A DNA stretch of 64,000 nucleotides from Rhodobacter sp. (GCA_020637595.1 JACKKE010000002.1:124001-188000), one strand, 5' to 3'; counted from the stretch's first letter, positions 25,232 through 35,773 are shown. Numbers and translations are program-made. The notes: a model not told the origin generated them from the letters alone.

Positions 25232-27088
25232 TTGAAACGCGGCTCCGAGGCGGCAGGGGCACGGTTGGGTGCCTGCGGGCGGCGTGCGCTGGGCGTGCTG
25301 CGCCGGTCGGCGGTTGCGGTGATCCTGGTTCTCGCGCCGGTGACCGGGGCCAATGCCTTGGAAACCCTGGATTTTCGTGTTCCTTCCGCCTCCGAGGACT
25401 TGCTCCGCACCCTGCGCGCCAGCTCCTTCCTGATTGCCGCGCGCAATGCCGGGCACACCGATCCGGTTGACCTGATGGCCGCGGCGCGGGCCGAATACGG
25501 GCGCCTGATCGACCTGCTCTATGAAGAGGCCTATTACGCGCCGACGATCCACATCCGGGTCGATGGCCGCGAGGCCGTGGACATGTCGTCGCTGTCGATC
25601 CCGCGGCAGATCAACCGCATTGAGGTCGATATCGACCTGGGCCCCCAATTCACCTTTGGCCGGATCGAGCTGACGCCGTTGGCGCCGGGCACCCAACTGC
25701 CCGAGGCCTTCGCCACCGGCCAGCCCGCGCGCTCGGTCACGGTGCGCGATGCGGCGCAGGTCGCCGTCGATGCCTGGCGTGAGCAGGGGCATGCCCAGGC
25801 CGATATCGCCGGTCAGCAGATCGTCGCCGACCACGCGGCGCATGTGCTGAACCTGCGGTTGCGTGTCGATCCGGGGCCGGTGCTGCACTTCGGCACTTTG
25901 CGCCCCGAAGGCAATGAAAGCACCCGATCGGATCGGATCGTCGATATTGCCGGGCTAACCACCGGCGCGCTGCACACGCCCGAGGCGCTGGGCGATGCGG
26001 AAGAGCGGCTGCGGCAGACAGGGGCCTTTACCTCGGTCCGGCTGCGCACCGCCGAGCATGCGAACCCCGATGGCACCATCGACGTGGTTGCCGAAGTGGA
26101 CGAAACCTTGCCGCGCCGCCTGGGCTTCGGGATCGAGGCCGATACCGAGGCCGGGTTCCGCCTCAGCGGCTTCTGGCTGCACCGCAACCTCCTGCACGGG
26201 GCCGAGCGGCTCCGCCTCGAGGCCGCGATCGACGGCATTGCGGCGCGCACCGGCGGGCTGGGCTTTACCCTGAGCGCCAATTACACCCGTCCGGCGACCT
26301 TTAACCGCGACACCGACCTGGAGCTGGGCCTGAGCGCCGTGCGCCTGGATGAGCGCGACTATGACGCCGATGCGATCCAGGCCGACGCGACCTTGTTGCG
26401 GCGGTTCGGGGATCACCTGCGGGTCAGGGCCGGGTTCAGCCTGCGCTACGAGGCCGCGACCTATGGCGGGGCCACGCCCGAGTTCGGCACCTTCGGCATT
26501 CCGGTCAGCGCGACCCATGACACCCGCGACGAGCCGCTGGATGCGACCTCGGGCCATTACCTGTTCGGCGAGGTGATGCCCTATGCCGGGTTCGGCGCCG
26601 CGCAATCCGGTGTGCGGTTGCGCTTCGACGGACGGGTTTACCAGCGGCTTGGCGGTGACGAGGGGCGCGTGGTTCTGGCCGGGCGCGCGCAGCTGGGGGC
26701 GGTCGCTGGCAGCAGCCTGAACGCCACGCCACGCGGCTTTCTGTTCTACTCGGGCGGCGGCGGCACCGTGCGCGGCCTGCCCTATCAGTCGCTGGGGGTC
26801 GTCGGGCCGCCGGCGTCGGGCGGGCGCGGCTTTGCTGCGCTGTCGGGCGAATTGCGGGTGCGGTTGAACGAGAATTTCTCGATGGCGGCCTTTGCCGATG
26901 CCGGAGCGGTGTCGGTCGACGCCTTCTCGGGGGCGTCGGACTGGCAGGCGGGTGGCGGTCTGGGGATCCGCTATAACACCCCGATCGGGCCGCTGCGGCT
27001 GGATCTGGCCGCGCCGATCCGGCGCAATGCCACGGCGGCCGGCAGCAACCCGCTGCAGCTCTACCTCGGTATCGGCCAGGCGTTCTGA
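25232..27088 (+). CDS. tamA: TamA, outer-membrane Omp85-family subunit of the translocation and assembly module
   Basis: About 618 aa. A signal peptide (RSAVAVILVLAPVTGANA) is followed by POTRA domains (for example INRIEVDIDLGPQFTFGRIEL and LNLRLRVDPGPVLHFGTLRPEGN) and a C-terminal 16-strand barrel with TRDEPLDATSGHYLFGEV and the terminal LYLGIGQAF. The lid-loop R is in GGGTVRGLPYQSLG, the VRG motif of Omp85. No ATG is near; TTG 25232 with GAGGA upstream is preferred to TTG 25169. The tamB start overlaps its stop. Works with TamB in lipid transport and outer-membrane assembly. Confidence 0.92.
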   Translation: MKRGSEAAGARLGACGRRALGVLRRSAVAVILVLAPVTGANALETLDFRVPSASEDLLRTLRASSFLIAARNAGHTDPVDLMAAARAEYGRLIDLLYEEAYYAPTIHIRVDGREAVDMSSLSIPRQINRIEVDIDLGPQFTFGRIELTPLAPGTQLPEAFATGQPARSVTVRDAAQVAVDAWREQGHAQADIAGQQIVADHAAHVLNLRLRVDPGPVLHFGTLRPEGNESTRSDRIVDIAGLTTGALHTPEALGDAEERLRQTGAFTSVRLRTAEHANPDGTIDVVAEVDETLPRRLGFGIEADTEAGFRLSGFWLHRNLLHGAERLRLEAAIDGIAARTGGLGFTLSANYTRPATFNRDTDLELGLSAVRLDERDYDADAIQADATLLRRFGDHLRVRAGFSLRYEAATYGGATPEFGTFGIPVSATHDTRDEPLDATSGHYLFGEVMPYAGFGAAQSGVRLRFDGRVYQRLGGDEGRVVLAGRAQLGAVAGSSLNATPRGFLFYSGGGGTVRGLPYQSLGVVGPPASGGRGFAALSGELRVRLNENFSMAAFADAGAVSVDAFSGASDWQAGGGLGIRYNTPIGPLRLDLAAPIRRNATAAGSNPLQLYLGIGQAF

Positions 27089-30000
27089 TGGGGCCGAACG
27101 CCGGTCAGTTCGTCAGGGGGGCGCAGGGCGTCCGCACCCCGTTCCGCTGGCGTTGGGCGGCCTGGGGCGCGCTGTTTCTGGCGTTGACGCTGGCGATTGC
27201 CGCGCCGGCCCTGTCCTCGGTCGAAGAGGACGAGGGGATTTTGGTCAGTGTCCTGCAGGACTTCCTGTCGGATGCCGGGCGCGAGGTGCGGATCCGCGGT
27301 TTTGAGGGGGCGTTGTCGTCGCGCGCCACAGTGCGCGAGATTTCCATCGCCGACGACGACGGCGTGTGGATCACTCTCACCGATGTGGTGATCGACTGGA
27401 ACCGCACGGCGCTGCTCGAACGGCGTATCGACGTCAACGAACTCAGCGCCGGGACCATCACACTGGCCCGCTTCCCCACGACGCAGACCGACAATGCGCT
27501 GCCAGAATCGACCGCGCGCGAGGGGTTCAGCCTGCCGGAACTGCCGGTCTCGGTTCATATCGGCGAGGTGCGGGCCGACCGCGTGCGGATCGACGCCGCG
27601 GTGACCGGCCAGGCGGCCGAGGTGGTGCTGGTCGGATCGGCGCAACTGGCGGGCGGGCAGGGCCATACCCGGTTCGATGCCCACCGCATCGACGGGCAAG
27701 AGGGCAGCTTTCTGTTCGAAGGCGACTTCGACAACGCCAGCCGGGTGCTGTCGCTGGATCTGTCGCTGGGCGAGGGCAGCGACGGCATTGCCACGACCCT
27801 GCTGGGCATTCCCGGCGCACCGGCGCTGGGTCTGACGATCCGGGGGCACGGGCCGATCGCCACCTTTGACGCGGCCATCGCGCTGTCGACCGATGACCAG
27901 CAGCGGGTCACCGGGAATGTGGCGCTGATCGACGAGACGCCAGAGACGGGCGTTCTGGAGGGGGGCGGGTTCAACGTCACGCTGGACGGCGATCTGCGCC
28001 CGCTGATCTCGTCCGAGCTGCATCCGTTCTTTGGTGCCGAAAGCCGCCTGCGCGCCTTTGGCCAGCGCAACGAGAACGGCGAGATCGACCTGTCGGAACT
28101 GTCCATCGTCACCGGCGCGATGCAGATGGCCGGTCGCGCGCTGCTGGGCTCCAGCGGCTTTCCGCGGGTGGTGGTGCTGACCGCCGGCATCGCCCGGGAC
28201 GACGGCCAGCCGGTGCTGCTGCCCGGCACCTCGGGGGCGGCGCGGATCAACCAGGCGACGCTGACCATCGACCACGACGCCGAGGTGTCACGCGACTGGA
28301 GCCTGCGTGCCGAGATCGAGGGGTTGGACCTGGGCACGACGACCATCGCCAACGCGGTCCTGGACGGGCGCGGGCGGCTGAACGCGGTGGGCGCCGAACC
28401 CGCGACCGGGGATGCGCCCGAGGTGCCCTTCGAAGGGGTCTTCGAGTTCAGCGCGCAGGGGATCGCGGCCGATGACCCGGCCCTGCAGCAGGCGGTGGGC
28501 GACGAATTCTATGGTCTGGCCAGTCTGGTCTGGCCGGGGCCGGATCAGGCGATCAACCTGACCGGCCTTGCGTTCGAGGGGAACACGGTCTCGCTGACGG
28601 CCTATGGCGACATCGACGGTTTGACCTTTGACGGGTTCGTGGACCTCGAAGCCCCCGATCTGAGCGCCTTCTCGGGCCTTGCCGGCCGGCCCCTGGGCGG
28701 GCGGGCGCTGGCCACCCTGCAGGGCCAGTTGAACCCGGCCACCGGGGCGATGGATTTCAACGCCGATCTGACGACCCGCGATCTGACCGTCGATGTGCCC
28801 GAAGCCGATGCGCTGCTGGCCGGCGAGGCGGGCATCGCCGTGTCGCTCAAACGCGATACCGAGGGCACGACCCTGCGCCAGTTCGATTTGACTGCGGGCA
28901 CCGTCGAAATGTCGGCCAGCGGCCTGCTGCGGCCCGGGCTGGTGGATCTGCGCGCGCAGCTGATGGCGCATGACCTGACCCAGCTGGGCGAGGGGTATGG
29001 CGGCCGGCTGGCGCTGGATGTGTTGCTGGGGATCGACGACAGCGGGCAGCGGCTGCGCTTCGACGGGTCCGCCATCGACCTGCAGCTGGCGGATCTGCCC
29101 GGCGCCGGGGCGCTGGACGGGTTCCTGCAGGGGGCGAACCGGGTGCAGGGCGACTTCCTGCAACAGGAGACCCAGACCGAGGTGCGTCTGCTGTCGATCG
29201 AGGGGCCGCGGCTGGAGCTGAACGGCAGCGGCATCTGGTCCGCGACGAACCCGGACCTGGCCCTGACGCTGCACCGGCTGGATCTGTCCGGTCTCGGCGC
29301 AGGCGGCCGTGGCGAGATGACTGGATCGGTGCGTTTGACCGGGGAAAATGGCCATCCCTATGCCGAACTGCACCTATCGGGCGACGGCCCGCTGCGCGTC
29401 GGGGTCGAGGCGATCGACGGCGTTCTGGGCAGCGGCCTGTCGCTGACGGGCGCGGGCGGGATCGAGGCCGATGGCGCGCTGCGCGTCGATACGCTGGATC
29501 TGCAGGCCGGCGGGTTGAACCTGACGGCGCGGGGCCGGCAGGGTGCCGACGGCGCGACCCGCGTGCAGCTGGAAGGGGCGGTCGACAGCATGGGGCGCAT
29601 CGTGCCCGGGATCAGCGGCCCGGCCCGGTTGAGCGCGGACCTGTCGCATCGCGCCGGTGTGCCGGGCTATGGTCTGAACGCCACGCTGACTGGTCCGTCG
29701 GGGCTGACACTGACCGCAGAAGGCAGCGTGGCCGAGGATTTCACGCTGGACCTCGCGTTGCAGGGTCAGGTCGAGGGCACCATCATCAACCCGGTGATCG
29801 AGCCGTCGAACGTCACCGGTCTGATCCGTTTTTCGGGCACGATGCAGGGGCCGCCGGGCCTCGATGCGCTGCGCCTCGACGCGCGTGCCAGCGGCGGGCG
29901 CTATGTGCTGCCGGTGGCCAATGTCGCCTTTCAGGGGATCGAGGCGCAAGCGCATCTGGACGGCCTCGTCGCGCGGGTTCAGCTGGACGGCGAGTCGCTG

Positions 30001-31035
30001 TCGGGCGGACGCGGGCATATCGAGGGCACGATCACGCTGGATGACCGCTTTGCCGCGGATCTGGATCTGCGCGTGACCGACCTGCAGATCCAGCAGCCGC
30101 GCCTGTTTACCGCGCGTCTCAACGGCGAGGCGACGCTGACCGGCCCGATGTCGCAGGCGGCGACGGTGCGGGGCGCGATCGACGTCAGCGAGGCCGAGAT
30201 TCTGATCCCCAACTCGCCGCTGGCCCGGCAGGGATTCCGCCTGGTCGGCCTGAGCCATGTCGGCGAGGACGCCGACAGCCGCCGCACCCGCGAGGCCGCG
30301 GGCATCGCCACCGGCACCAGCTATGGGCGCGAACCGCGGCCGCTGCGTCTGGATCTGTCACTGAATGCGCCGGGGCGGATCTTTGTCCGCGGTCGCGGGC
30401 TCGATGCCGAACTGGGCGGGACGCTGCGGCTGGGCGGGACGACGCACGATGTGGTGCCCGCCGGCAGCTTCGGGTTGATCCGCGGCCGTCTGGACCTGCT
30501 GGGCAACCGCTTTACGCTGACGGACGGGTCCGCCAGCATGGTCGGCAGCTTCATGCCCGTGGTCAGCCTGACCGCTACCACCGAAAGCGATGGCGTGCAG
30601 ACCAGCGTCACCCTGGCCGGGCACGCCAACAGCCCCGAGATCACCTTCAGCTCGGTTCCCGAGCTGCCACAGGATGAGGTGCTGGCGCGGCTGGTGTTCC
30701 GGCGGTCGCTGGCCAGCCTCTCGCCGTTCCAGGCCGCGCAGCTGGCGCTGTCGCTGGCGACGCTGACCGGCCGGGCCGAGAACTCGATCCTCAGCCGGAC
30801 GCGGCAGGCGATGGGCCTCGACGACCTCGACTTTACCGTGGACGAGGCGGGCAACACCGCGCTGCGCTTTGGCCGCTACATCAACGACCGGGTCTATACC
30901 GATGTCAGCGTCGACAGCACCGGGCGCGGCGAGGTGTCGATCAACCTGGACCTGACGCCGAACATCCGCCTGCGCGGGCGCACCGATACCGATGGCACCT
31001 CGGGCGTAGGCGTGTTCTTCGAACGCGACTACTGA
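27088..31035 (+). CDS. tamB: TamB, inner-membrane-anchored partner of TamA
   Basis: A 1315-aa protein with one N-terminal membrane anchor (WAAWGALFLALTLAIAAPAL) and a long beta-rich body of AsmA/DUF490 type. The C-terminal TamB domain is clear (PEITFSSVPELPQDEVLARLVF, LTPNIRLRGRTDTDGTSGVGVFFERDY). It forms a periplasm-spanning groove that delivers phospholipids or barrel substrates to TamA. ATG overlaps the tamA stop by 1 nt (TGATG), so translation is coupled. Length normal for the family. Confidence 0.95.
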   Translation: MGPNAGQFVRGAQGVRTPFRWRWAAWGALFLALTLAIAAPALSSVEEDEGILVSVLQDFLSDAGREVRIRGFEGALSSRATVREISIADDDGVWITLTDVVIDWNRTALLERRIDVNELSAGTITLARFPTTQTDNALPESTAREGFSLPELPVSVHIGEVRADRVRIDAAVTGQAAEVVLVGSAQLAGGQGHTRFDAHRIDGQEGSFLFEGDFDNASRVLSLDLSLGEGSDGIATTLLGIPGAPALGLTIRGHGPIATFDAAIALSTDDQQRVTGNVALIDETPETGVLEGGGFNVTLDGDLRPLISSELHPFFGAESRLRAFGQRNENGEIDLSELSIVTGAMQMAGRALLGSSGFPRVVVLTAGIARDDGQPVLLPGTSGAARINQATLTIDHDAEVSRDWSLRAEIEGLDLGTTTIANAVLDGRGRLNAVGAEPATGDAPEVPFEGVFEFSAQGIAADDPALQQAVGDEFYGLASLVWPGPDQAINLTGLAFEGNTVSLTAYGDIDGLTFDGFVDLEAPDLSAFSGLAGRPLGGRALATLQGQLNPATGAMDFNADLTTRDLTVDVPEADALLAGEAGIAVSLKRDTEGTTLRQFDLTAGTVEMSASGLLRPGLVDLRAQLMAHDLTQLGEGYGGRLALDVLLGIDDSGQRLRFDGSAIDLQLADLPGAGALDGFLQGANRVQGDFLQQETQTEVRLLSIEGPRLELNGSGIWSATNPDLALTLHRLDLSGLGAGGRGEMTGSVRLTGENGHPYAELHLSGDGPLRVGVEAIDGVLGSGLSLTGAGGIEADGALRVDTLDLQAGGLNLTARGRQGADGATRVQLEGAVDSMGRIVPGISGPARLSADLSHRAGVPGYGLNATLTGPSGLTLTAEGSVAEDFTLDLALQGQVEGTIINPVIEPSNVTGLIRFSGTMQGPPGLDALRLDARASGGRYVLPVANVAFQGIEAQAHLDGLVARVQLDGESLSGGRGHIEGTITLDDRFAADLDLRVTDLQIQQPRLFTARLNGEATLTGPMSQAATVRGAIDVSEAEILIPNSPLARQGFRLVGLSHVGEDADSRRTREAAGIATGTSYGREPRPLRLDLSLNAPGRIFVRGRGLDAELGGTLRLGGTTHDVVPAGSFGLIRGRLDLLGNRFTLTDGSASMVGSFMPVVSLTATTESDGVQTSVTLAGHANSPEITFSSVPELPQDEVLARLVFRRSLASLSPFQAAQLALSLATLTGRAENSILSRTRQAMGLDDLDFTVDEAGNTALRFGRYINDRVYTDVSVDSTGRGEVSINLDLTPNIRLRGRTDTDGTSGVGVFFERDY

Positions 31036-31038
31036 CGG

Positions 31039-31641
31039 TCAGCGCCGGGCAAAGGTGCGCTGAAACGCCGGGCGTTCCTTGATCCGGTCGAAATAGGCAT
31101 CAAGCGTCGGCTCGGTGATCTCGAACTTGGCGGCGCGCGCCCAGATCAGGCAATGCGCCAGCAGGATGTCGGGCACGGTCAGCTCGTCGCCCATCAGATA
31201 GGGGCCGTCCCCCATCCGCTTGGCGAAACTGGCCTGGTTGCGCGTGAATTCCCAGCGCAGCGAATCCTTGATCCCGGCGACGCGGCGTTCCTCGGGCAGG
31301 ATGAAGCTGTGGCGCGCGCCGGTCCACAGAATGGCGTCGAATTCATCGAGGATGCAATGGGTCAGCCCGTCCTGCTGCGCCCGGTCCAGCGTGCCGGCCG
31401 GGCGGGTGAACCGCCCATGCGCATCGGCCAGATACTGGATGATCGCGGCGGAATCGGTGATCGCCACGCCATCGACCAGCAAGACCGGCACCTTGCCGCG
31501 CGGGTAATGGCGGGTCACGTCCTCCTGATGCGGCTTCGCCTCGACGTGCTCGAAGGGCACGCCCAGTTCGTTGAGCATCCAGGCCACGCGCCCCGCGCGG
31601 GTCGAACTGGCGCCGATCAGGACATAGGACGGGTGAGACAT
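31039..31641 (-). CDS. Glutathione S-transferase family protein
   Basis: A 200-aa protein with an N-terminal thioredoxin-fold domain (SSTRAGRVAWMLNELGVPFEHVEA, HYPRGKVPVLLVDGVAITDSAAIIQYLAD, including cis-Pro of KVPVL and the DSAAI glutathione contact) and a C-terminal helical domain with LTVPDILLAHCLIWA (the N-capping box S/T-x-x-D). The catalytic position holds Ser (SSTRAGR), as in many bacterial GSTs. Start 31641 follows the family. Converges with tamB, 3 nt apart. Confidence 0.9.
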   Translation of the reverse strand: MSHPSYVLIGASSTRAGRVAWMLNELGVPFEHVEAKPHQEDVTRHYPRGKVPVLLVDGVAITDSAAIIQYLADAHGRFTRPAGTLDRAQQDGLTHCILDEFDAILWTGARHSFILPEERRVAGIKDSLRWEFTRNQASFAKRMGDGPYLMGDELTVPDILLAHCLIWARAAKFEITEPTLDAYFDRIKERPAFQRTFARR

Positions 31642-31705
31642 TGCGGACCTCCTGTTTCGCCGCGCCATCAAGCCATGCGGCGCCGGTTCGCGCAAGGGGG
31701 GCGGA

Positions 31706-32731
31706 TCAGCCCCTTCGGGCCAGCCGTGCCAGCCGGATCAGCGCGCGTTCGGCCAGCGCACGGGTCGGCGCGCGGGTCGACGAGCGCAGCGCGAGGTCGG
31801 TCGCGGTGATGTCGCGCAGCGCCAGTTCCACGCGATCCACCGACCAGGCCTGCGCCTGTCTGAGCAGCCTGTCGCGGCGCGGGCCAAAGACCGGCGGGCG
31901 CAGCGCGCCGATCGCCTGGGCCGGGCCGCGGGGATCGCTGACCAGCGCGTGCAGAACTCGGAAATGCCGCGCCGCGCCGATCAGGATGCTGACCGGCTGT
32001 GCCCCCTGCGCTGCCAGCCGCGCGAGGATCGGCGCCAGATCCGCGATCCGCCCGTCGGCAATCGCGTTCAGGATATCGTCGATCTCGGCCTCGGCGCTTT
32101 GCGGGGCCAGCATGGCGATTTCCTCGGGCGTCAGTGGCTGCGGGTCGTCCAGTTTATACAGCGCGATCCGCGTCACCGTCTGGCGAAAATCACCGGGCTC
32201 GATGCTCTGCGCCAGCGCCACCAGATCGCGCATCGCCTCGGTGGGCAGGCCGGTCAGCCCCTCGGCGCGCAGCATCGCCTCGATTTCGTCGCGGCCGGGC
32301 GGGTCGTCGTAGACCGCCAGGCAGTAGGCGCGCTTGTCGCCCTCAAAGAGCTTGCGCAGCTTGGAGCCGGGTGTCAGCTGCCCGGCAGTGGCGACGATCA
32401 GCGCGTCGCCTTCGGCCCATTCGGCCAGCGCGGCCTTCAAGGCATCGGTGGCGGCGTCGGTCGCCTCGTCGATCACCAGCGCGCGCGGGCCGGGAAAGAA
32501 CCCCACCGCCTTGATCGCATCCAGCGCCGCGGCGGCATCGCGGCGCAGGTCGGCCCCCGGCATCCGCGTCAGGCGCATTTCGCTGTCGGCATTGGGGCCT
32601 GTGTGGGCGGCGACCAGCTTTGCCCGGCGCTCGGCCACGCGCATCGCATCGGCGCCATAGATCAGGATCCCCGGCACCCGCGGGTCGGGCCGGGTCAGGA
32701 ACCCGACCGCATCGCGCGGCTGGAGTTTCAC
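31706..32731 (-). CDS. holA: DNA polymerase III subunit delta
   Basis: A 341-aa clamp-loader subunit. GILIYGADAMRVAERRAKLV is the N-terminal ATPase-fold start, LKAALAEWAEGDALIVATAG..LTPGSKLRKLFEG and the C-terminal collar domain RALAERALIRLARLARRG are as in HolA. It opens the beta clamp. Overlaps lptE by 4 nt within the order DUF3576-leuS-lptE-holA, which is conserved in this group. Confidence 0.93.
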   Translation of the reverse strand: MKLQPRDAVGFLTRPDPRVPGILIYGADAMRVAERRAKLVAAHTGPNADSEMRLTRMPGADLRRDAAAALDAIKAVGFFPGPRALVIDEATDAATDALKAALAEWAEGDALIVATAGQLTPGSKLRKLFEGDKRAYCLAVYDDPPGRDEIEAMLRAEGLTGLPTEAMRDLVALAQSIEPGDFRQTVTRIALYKLDDPQPLTPEEIAMLAPQSAEAEIDDILNAIADGRIADLAPILARLAAQGAQPVSILIGAARHFRVLHALVSDPRGPAQAIGALRPPVFGPRRDRLLRQAQAWSVDRVELALRDITATDLALRSSTRAPTRALAERALIRLARLARRG

Positions 32732-33222
32732 GCCCCCAAGCCCGGTTCGGTATAGAGCCGCGTCGCCAGCCGGTCGGCAAGCATCCGCATCAGCCGCAAC
32801 TCGGCGTCCTCGGCCGCGGTGAGCGAGGCCAGCTGCGTGCCGGTGGTGGAATAGGCGGTGTTGCCGGTGACCTGCCCCGAGGCCCGTTCCGTCCCGGTGG
32901 CGATGTCGGTCACCACGAAATCCAGCGTGCCGAAGATCTGCACGCGGGTCGCGCCGAAATCCTGCAGGACACCGCCGCCGACGGTTTCCTGGCTGATCGT
33001 ATAGGCCAGCGCATAGCGCGGGTCGCCGGGCCGGCCGAGAAGATCCTCGAAGGCACGCAGGAACTGGAAGTCGGCGCGGCTGACCGGATCGTCGGCGCGG
33101 ATCGCCCCGCGCAGCGCCCGGCCGGTTCCGCCGTTGCCATAGACCGGCCGGAACCCGCAGGCCGAGGTTAGCGCGAGGGCGCCAAGCCCCGCCAGAACGC
33201 CGCGTCGATCAGAGAACCACAT
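32728..33222 (-). CDS. lptE: LPS-assembly lipoprotein LptE
   Basis: A 164-aa lipoprotein. The signal peptide ends in LTSAC, a lipobox with Cys22, followed by GFRPVYG, the signature of LptE. It plugs the LptD barrel in the outer membrane for lipopolysaccharide export. It overlaps the leuS 3-prime end by 14 nt and holA by 4 nt. Confidence 0.93.
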   Translation of the reverse strand: MWFSDRRGVLAGLGALALTSACGFRPVYGNGGTGRALRGAIRADDPVSRADFQFLRAFEDLLGRPGDPRYALAYTISQETVGGGVLQDFGATRVQIFGTLDFVVTDIATGTERASGQVTGNTAYSTTGTQLASLTAAEDAELRLMRMLADRLATRLYTEPGLGA

Positions 33223-35773
33223 TCACGATCCGCCCCGGAACCACGATCACCTTCTTGGGCATGGCCCCAGCCAGCACCCGTTGCACAGCTTCGTCGGCAA
33301 GGGCGCGTTTTTCAACCTCTTCCTTGCTCGCATCGGCGGGAACCGTGATTTCGGCCTTTTTCTTGCCGTTGAATTGCACCGGCAGGGTGACAGTGTCATC
33401 CACCAACAGCGCCGGGTCGGCCTTGGGCCAGGGGGCCTCGGTCACCAGCCCATCGCCGCCCAGCATGTGCCAGAGTTCCTCGGCCAGGTGTGGGGTCATC
33501 GGCGCCATCAGCTGCGCCAGCACCCGCGCCGCCTGTTTCTGCGCGGCTGCCGAAGCCTTGGTGCGGCTCAGCGTGTTGGTCAGTTCGTAGAGCTTGGCGA
33601 TCGCCTTGTTGAAGGCAAAGCCCTCGATCGTCGCGGTAACATCGGCAATCGCGCGGTGCAGCGCCTTGGCCAGATCGTCGTCGCCCTCGCCGACCTGATC
33701 GGCGGGCAGCGCGGCGATTCGCGCGCCCAGCGCCCAGACCCGGCCCAGGTGCTTGAAGGTCGCCTCGGCGCCCGAGGCAGTCCATTCCACGTCACGCTCG
33801 GGCGGCGAGTCGCTCATCACGAACCAGCGCGCGGTGTCGGCGCCGAATTTCTCGATGATCGCCACCGGGTCGACGACGTTCTTCTTGGATTTCGACATCT
33901 TGGCCGAGGGGATGATCTCGACCTCGGTGCCGTCGGCCAGGAAGCCGCGCCCGTCGCGCAGGTCCACATCCTCGGGGAAGTGATAGACCGCGCGGCCCTT
34001 ATCGTCGCGGGTCTGGAAGATCGCATGGGTCACCATGCCCTGCGTGAACAGCGCGTTGAACGGTTCGATGGATTTCGCCGGCAGGTGGCCGGTCTTGTGC
34101 ATCGCCCGGGCGAAGAAGCGTGAATAGAGCAGGTGCAGGATCGCGTGCTCGATGCCGCCGATATACTGGTCGACGTTCATCCAGTAGTCGGCCTCGGCCA
34201 GATCGGTGGGCGTCGAGGCGTGCGGCGCGGTAAAGCGTGCGTAATACCAGGACGAATCGACGAAGGTATCCATCGTATCCGTCTCGCGCAGGGCCGGCCC
34301 GCCGCAGGTCGGGCAGGTGCACTGACGCCAGGTCGGATGGCGGTCCAGCGGGTTGCCGGGGGTATCGAAGGTGACATCCTCGGGCAGGCGGACCGGCAGA
34401 TTTTCCTTCTTCTCGGGCACCACACCGCAGCTTTGGCAATGCACGACCGGAATCGGGCAGCCCCAATACCGCTGGCGGCTCAGGCCCCAGTCGCGCAGGC
34501 GGAACTTCGTGACCCCGGTGCCGATGCCCTGCGATTCGCAATGCGCGATGGCGGCGTCGATGGCCGCGTCCGAGGTCGCGTCCTCGGCCCAACCAAAGGC
34601 GCGGGTCCAGCGCACGCTTTCGGATTTCAGCGGCACAAAGGGTTCAGCCTGGATGTCCCACTCCTGCCCGACGGGCAGGAAGGTGTCGACGATCGGCAGG
34701 CCGTATTTGCGCGCGAAATCGTGGTCGCGCTGGTCATGCGCCGGGCAACCAAAGATCGCGCCGGTGCCGTAGTCCATCAGGATGAAGTTCGCGACCCAGA
34801 TCGGCAGCTCCCAGGTCGGGTCGAACGGGTGCTTGACGGTCAGCCCGGTGTCAAAGCCCTTCTTCTCGGCGGTTTCCAGCGCCTCGGCGGTGGTGCCGCC
34901 CTTGGCGCAGTCCTCGCGGAAGGCCTGCAGTGCGGGATTCGTCGCCGCCAGTTCCTTGGCCAGCGGGTGATCGGCCGAGATGCCGACGAAACTGGCGCCC
35001 ATCAGCGTGTCGGGGCGGGTGGTATAGACCTCGATCTGGCCCTGCCCGTCGGCGCGCTCGAACGCGAATTGCAGCCCGCGCGACTTGCCGATCCAGTTCG
35101 CCTGCATCAGGCGCACCTTTTCCGGCCAGTCCTTCAGCCCGTCGATCGCATCGAGCAATTCGCCGGAATAGTCCGAGATCTTGAAGAACCACTGCGTCAG
35201 CTCGCGGCGCTCGACCTCGGCGCCGGAACGCCAGCCCTTGCCGTCGATCACCTGTTCGTTGGCCAGCACGGTCATGTCGACCGGGTCCCAGTTCACCACT
35301 GCATTCTTGCGGTAAACCAGCCCCGCGTTCAGCATGTCGATGAACATGGCCTGCTGCTGGCCGTAATATTCGGGGTCGCAGGTGGCGAATTCGCGCGACC
35401 AGTCGATGGACAGGCCCAGGGGCTTCATCTGCCCCTTCATCACCTTGATGTTGTTATAGGTCCAGGTGCCGGGGTGCCCGCCCTCCTGCATCGCGGCGTT
35501 TTCTGCCGGCATGCCAAAGGCGTCCCAGCCCATCGGATGCAGCACGCTGAAGCCCTGCGCCTTTTTATAGCGCGCGACCACATCGCCCATCGTATAGTTG
35601 CGCACATGCCCGATGTGGATGCGCCCCGAGGGGTAGGGGAACATCTCCAGCACATAATACTTGGGCCGCGCCGGGTCGCTTTTCGCGGTGAAACAACCCG
35701 CGGTTTCCCAGGCCGTCTGCCAGCGGGTTTCGAATTCTTGCGGCAAATACCGGGCGTCGGACTGGGCGGACAT
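33209..35773 (-). CDS. leuS: Leucyl-tRNA synthetase
   Basis: An 854-aa class I synthetase. The HIGH box is in FPYPSGRIHIGHVRNYT, the KMSKS box in SAKMSKSKKNVVDP, and the large CP1 editing domain lies between them with TRPDTLMGASFVG. A zinc-type motif (CQSCGVVPEKKE... CTCPTCGG) is present. ATG 35773 has AAGGGA upstream. A terminator-like hairpin lies only 24 nt before the start codon (see 35797-35822). Confidence 0.98.
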   Translation of the reverse strand: MSAQSDARYLPQEFETRWQTAWETAGCFTAKSDPARPKYYVLEMFPYPSGRIHIGHVRNYTMGDVVARYKKAQGFSVLHPMGWDAFGMPAENAAMQEGGHPGTWTYNNIKVMKGQMKPLGLSIDWSREFATCDPEYYGQQQAMFIDMLNAGLVYRKNAVVNWDPVDMTVLANEQVIDGKGWRSGAEVERRELTQWFFKISDYSGELLDAIDGLKDWPEKVRLMQANWIGKSRGLQFAFERADGQGQIEVYTTRPDTLMGASFVGISADHPLAKELAATNPALQAFREDCAKGGTTAEALETAEKKGFDTGLTVKHPFDPTWELPIWVANFILMDYGTGAIFGCPAHDQRDHDFARKYGLPIVDTFLPVGQEWDIQAEPFVPLKSESVRWTRAFGWAEDATSDAAIDAAIAHCESQGIGTGVTKFRLRDWGLSRQRYWGCPIPVVHCQSCGVVPEKKENLPVRLPEDVTFDTPGNPLDRHPTWRQCTCPTCGGPALRETDTMDTFVDSSWYYARFTAPHASTPTDLAEADYWMNVDQYIGGIEHAILHLLYSRFFARAMHKTGHLPAKSIEPFNALFTQGMVTHAIFQTRDDKGRAVYHFPEDVDLRDGRGFLADGTEVEIIPSAKMSKSKKNVVDPVAIIEKFGADTARWFVMSDSPPERDVEWTASGAEATFKHLGRVWALGARIAALPADQVGEGDDDLAKALHRAIADVTATIEGFAFNKAIAKLYELTNTLSRTKASAAAQKQAARVLAQLMAPMTPHLAEELWHMLGGDGLVTEAPWPKADPALLVDDTVTLPVQFNGKKKAEITVPADASKEEVEKRALADEAVQRVLAGAMPKKVIVVPGRIVNVVL

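Noticed and set aside
35745..35765. CGGTATTTGCCGCAAGAATTCG-like sequence (minus) that resembles the dispersed core
   Set aside because: It lies inside leuS and encodes conserved residues YLPQEF; similarity to the intergenic element is partial and explained by coding.
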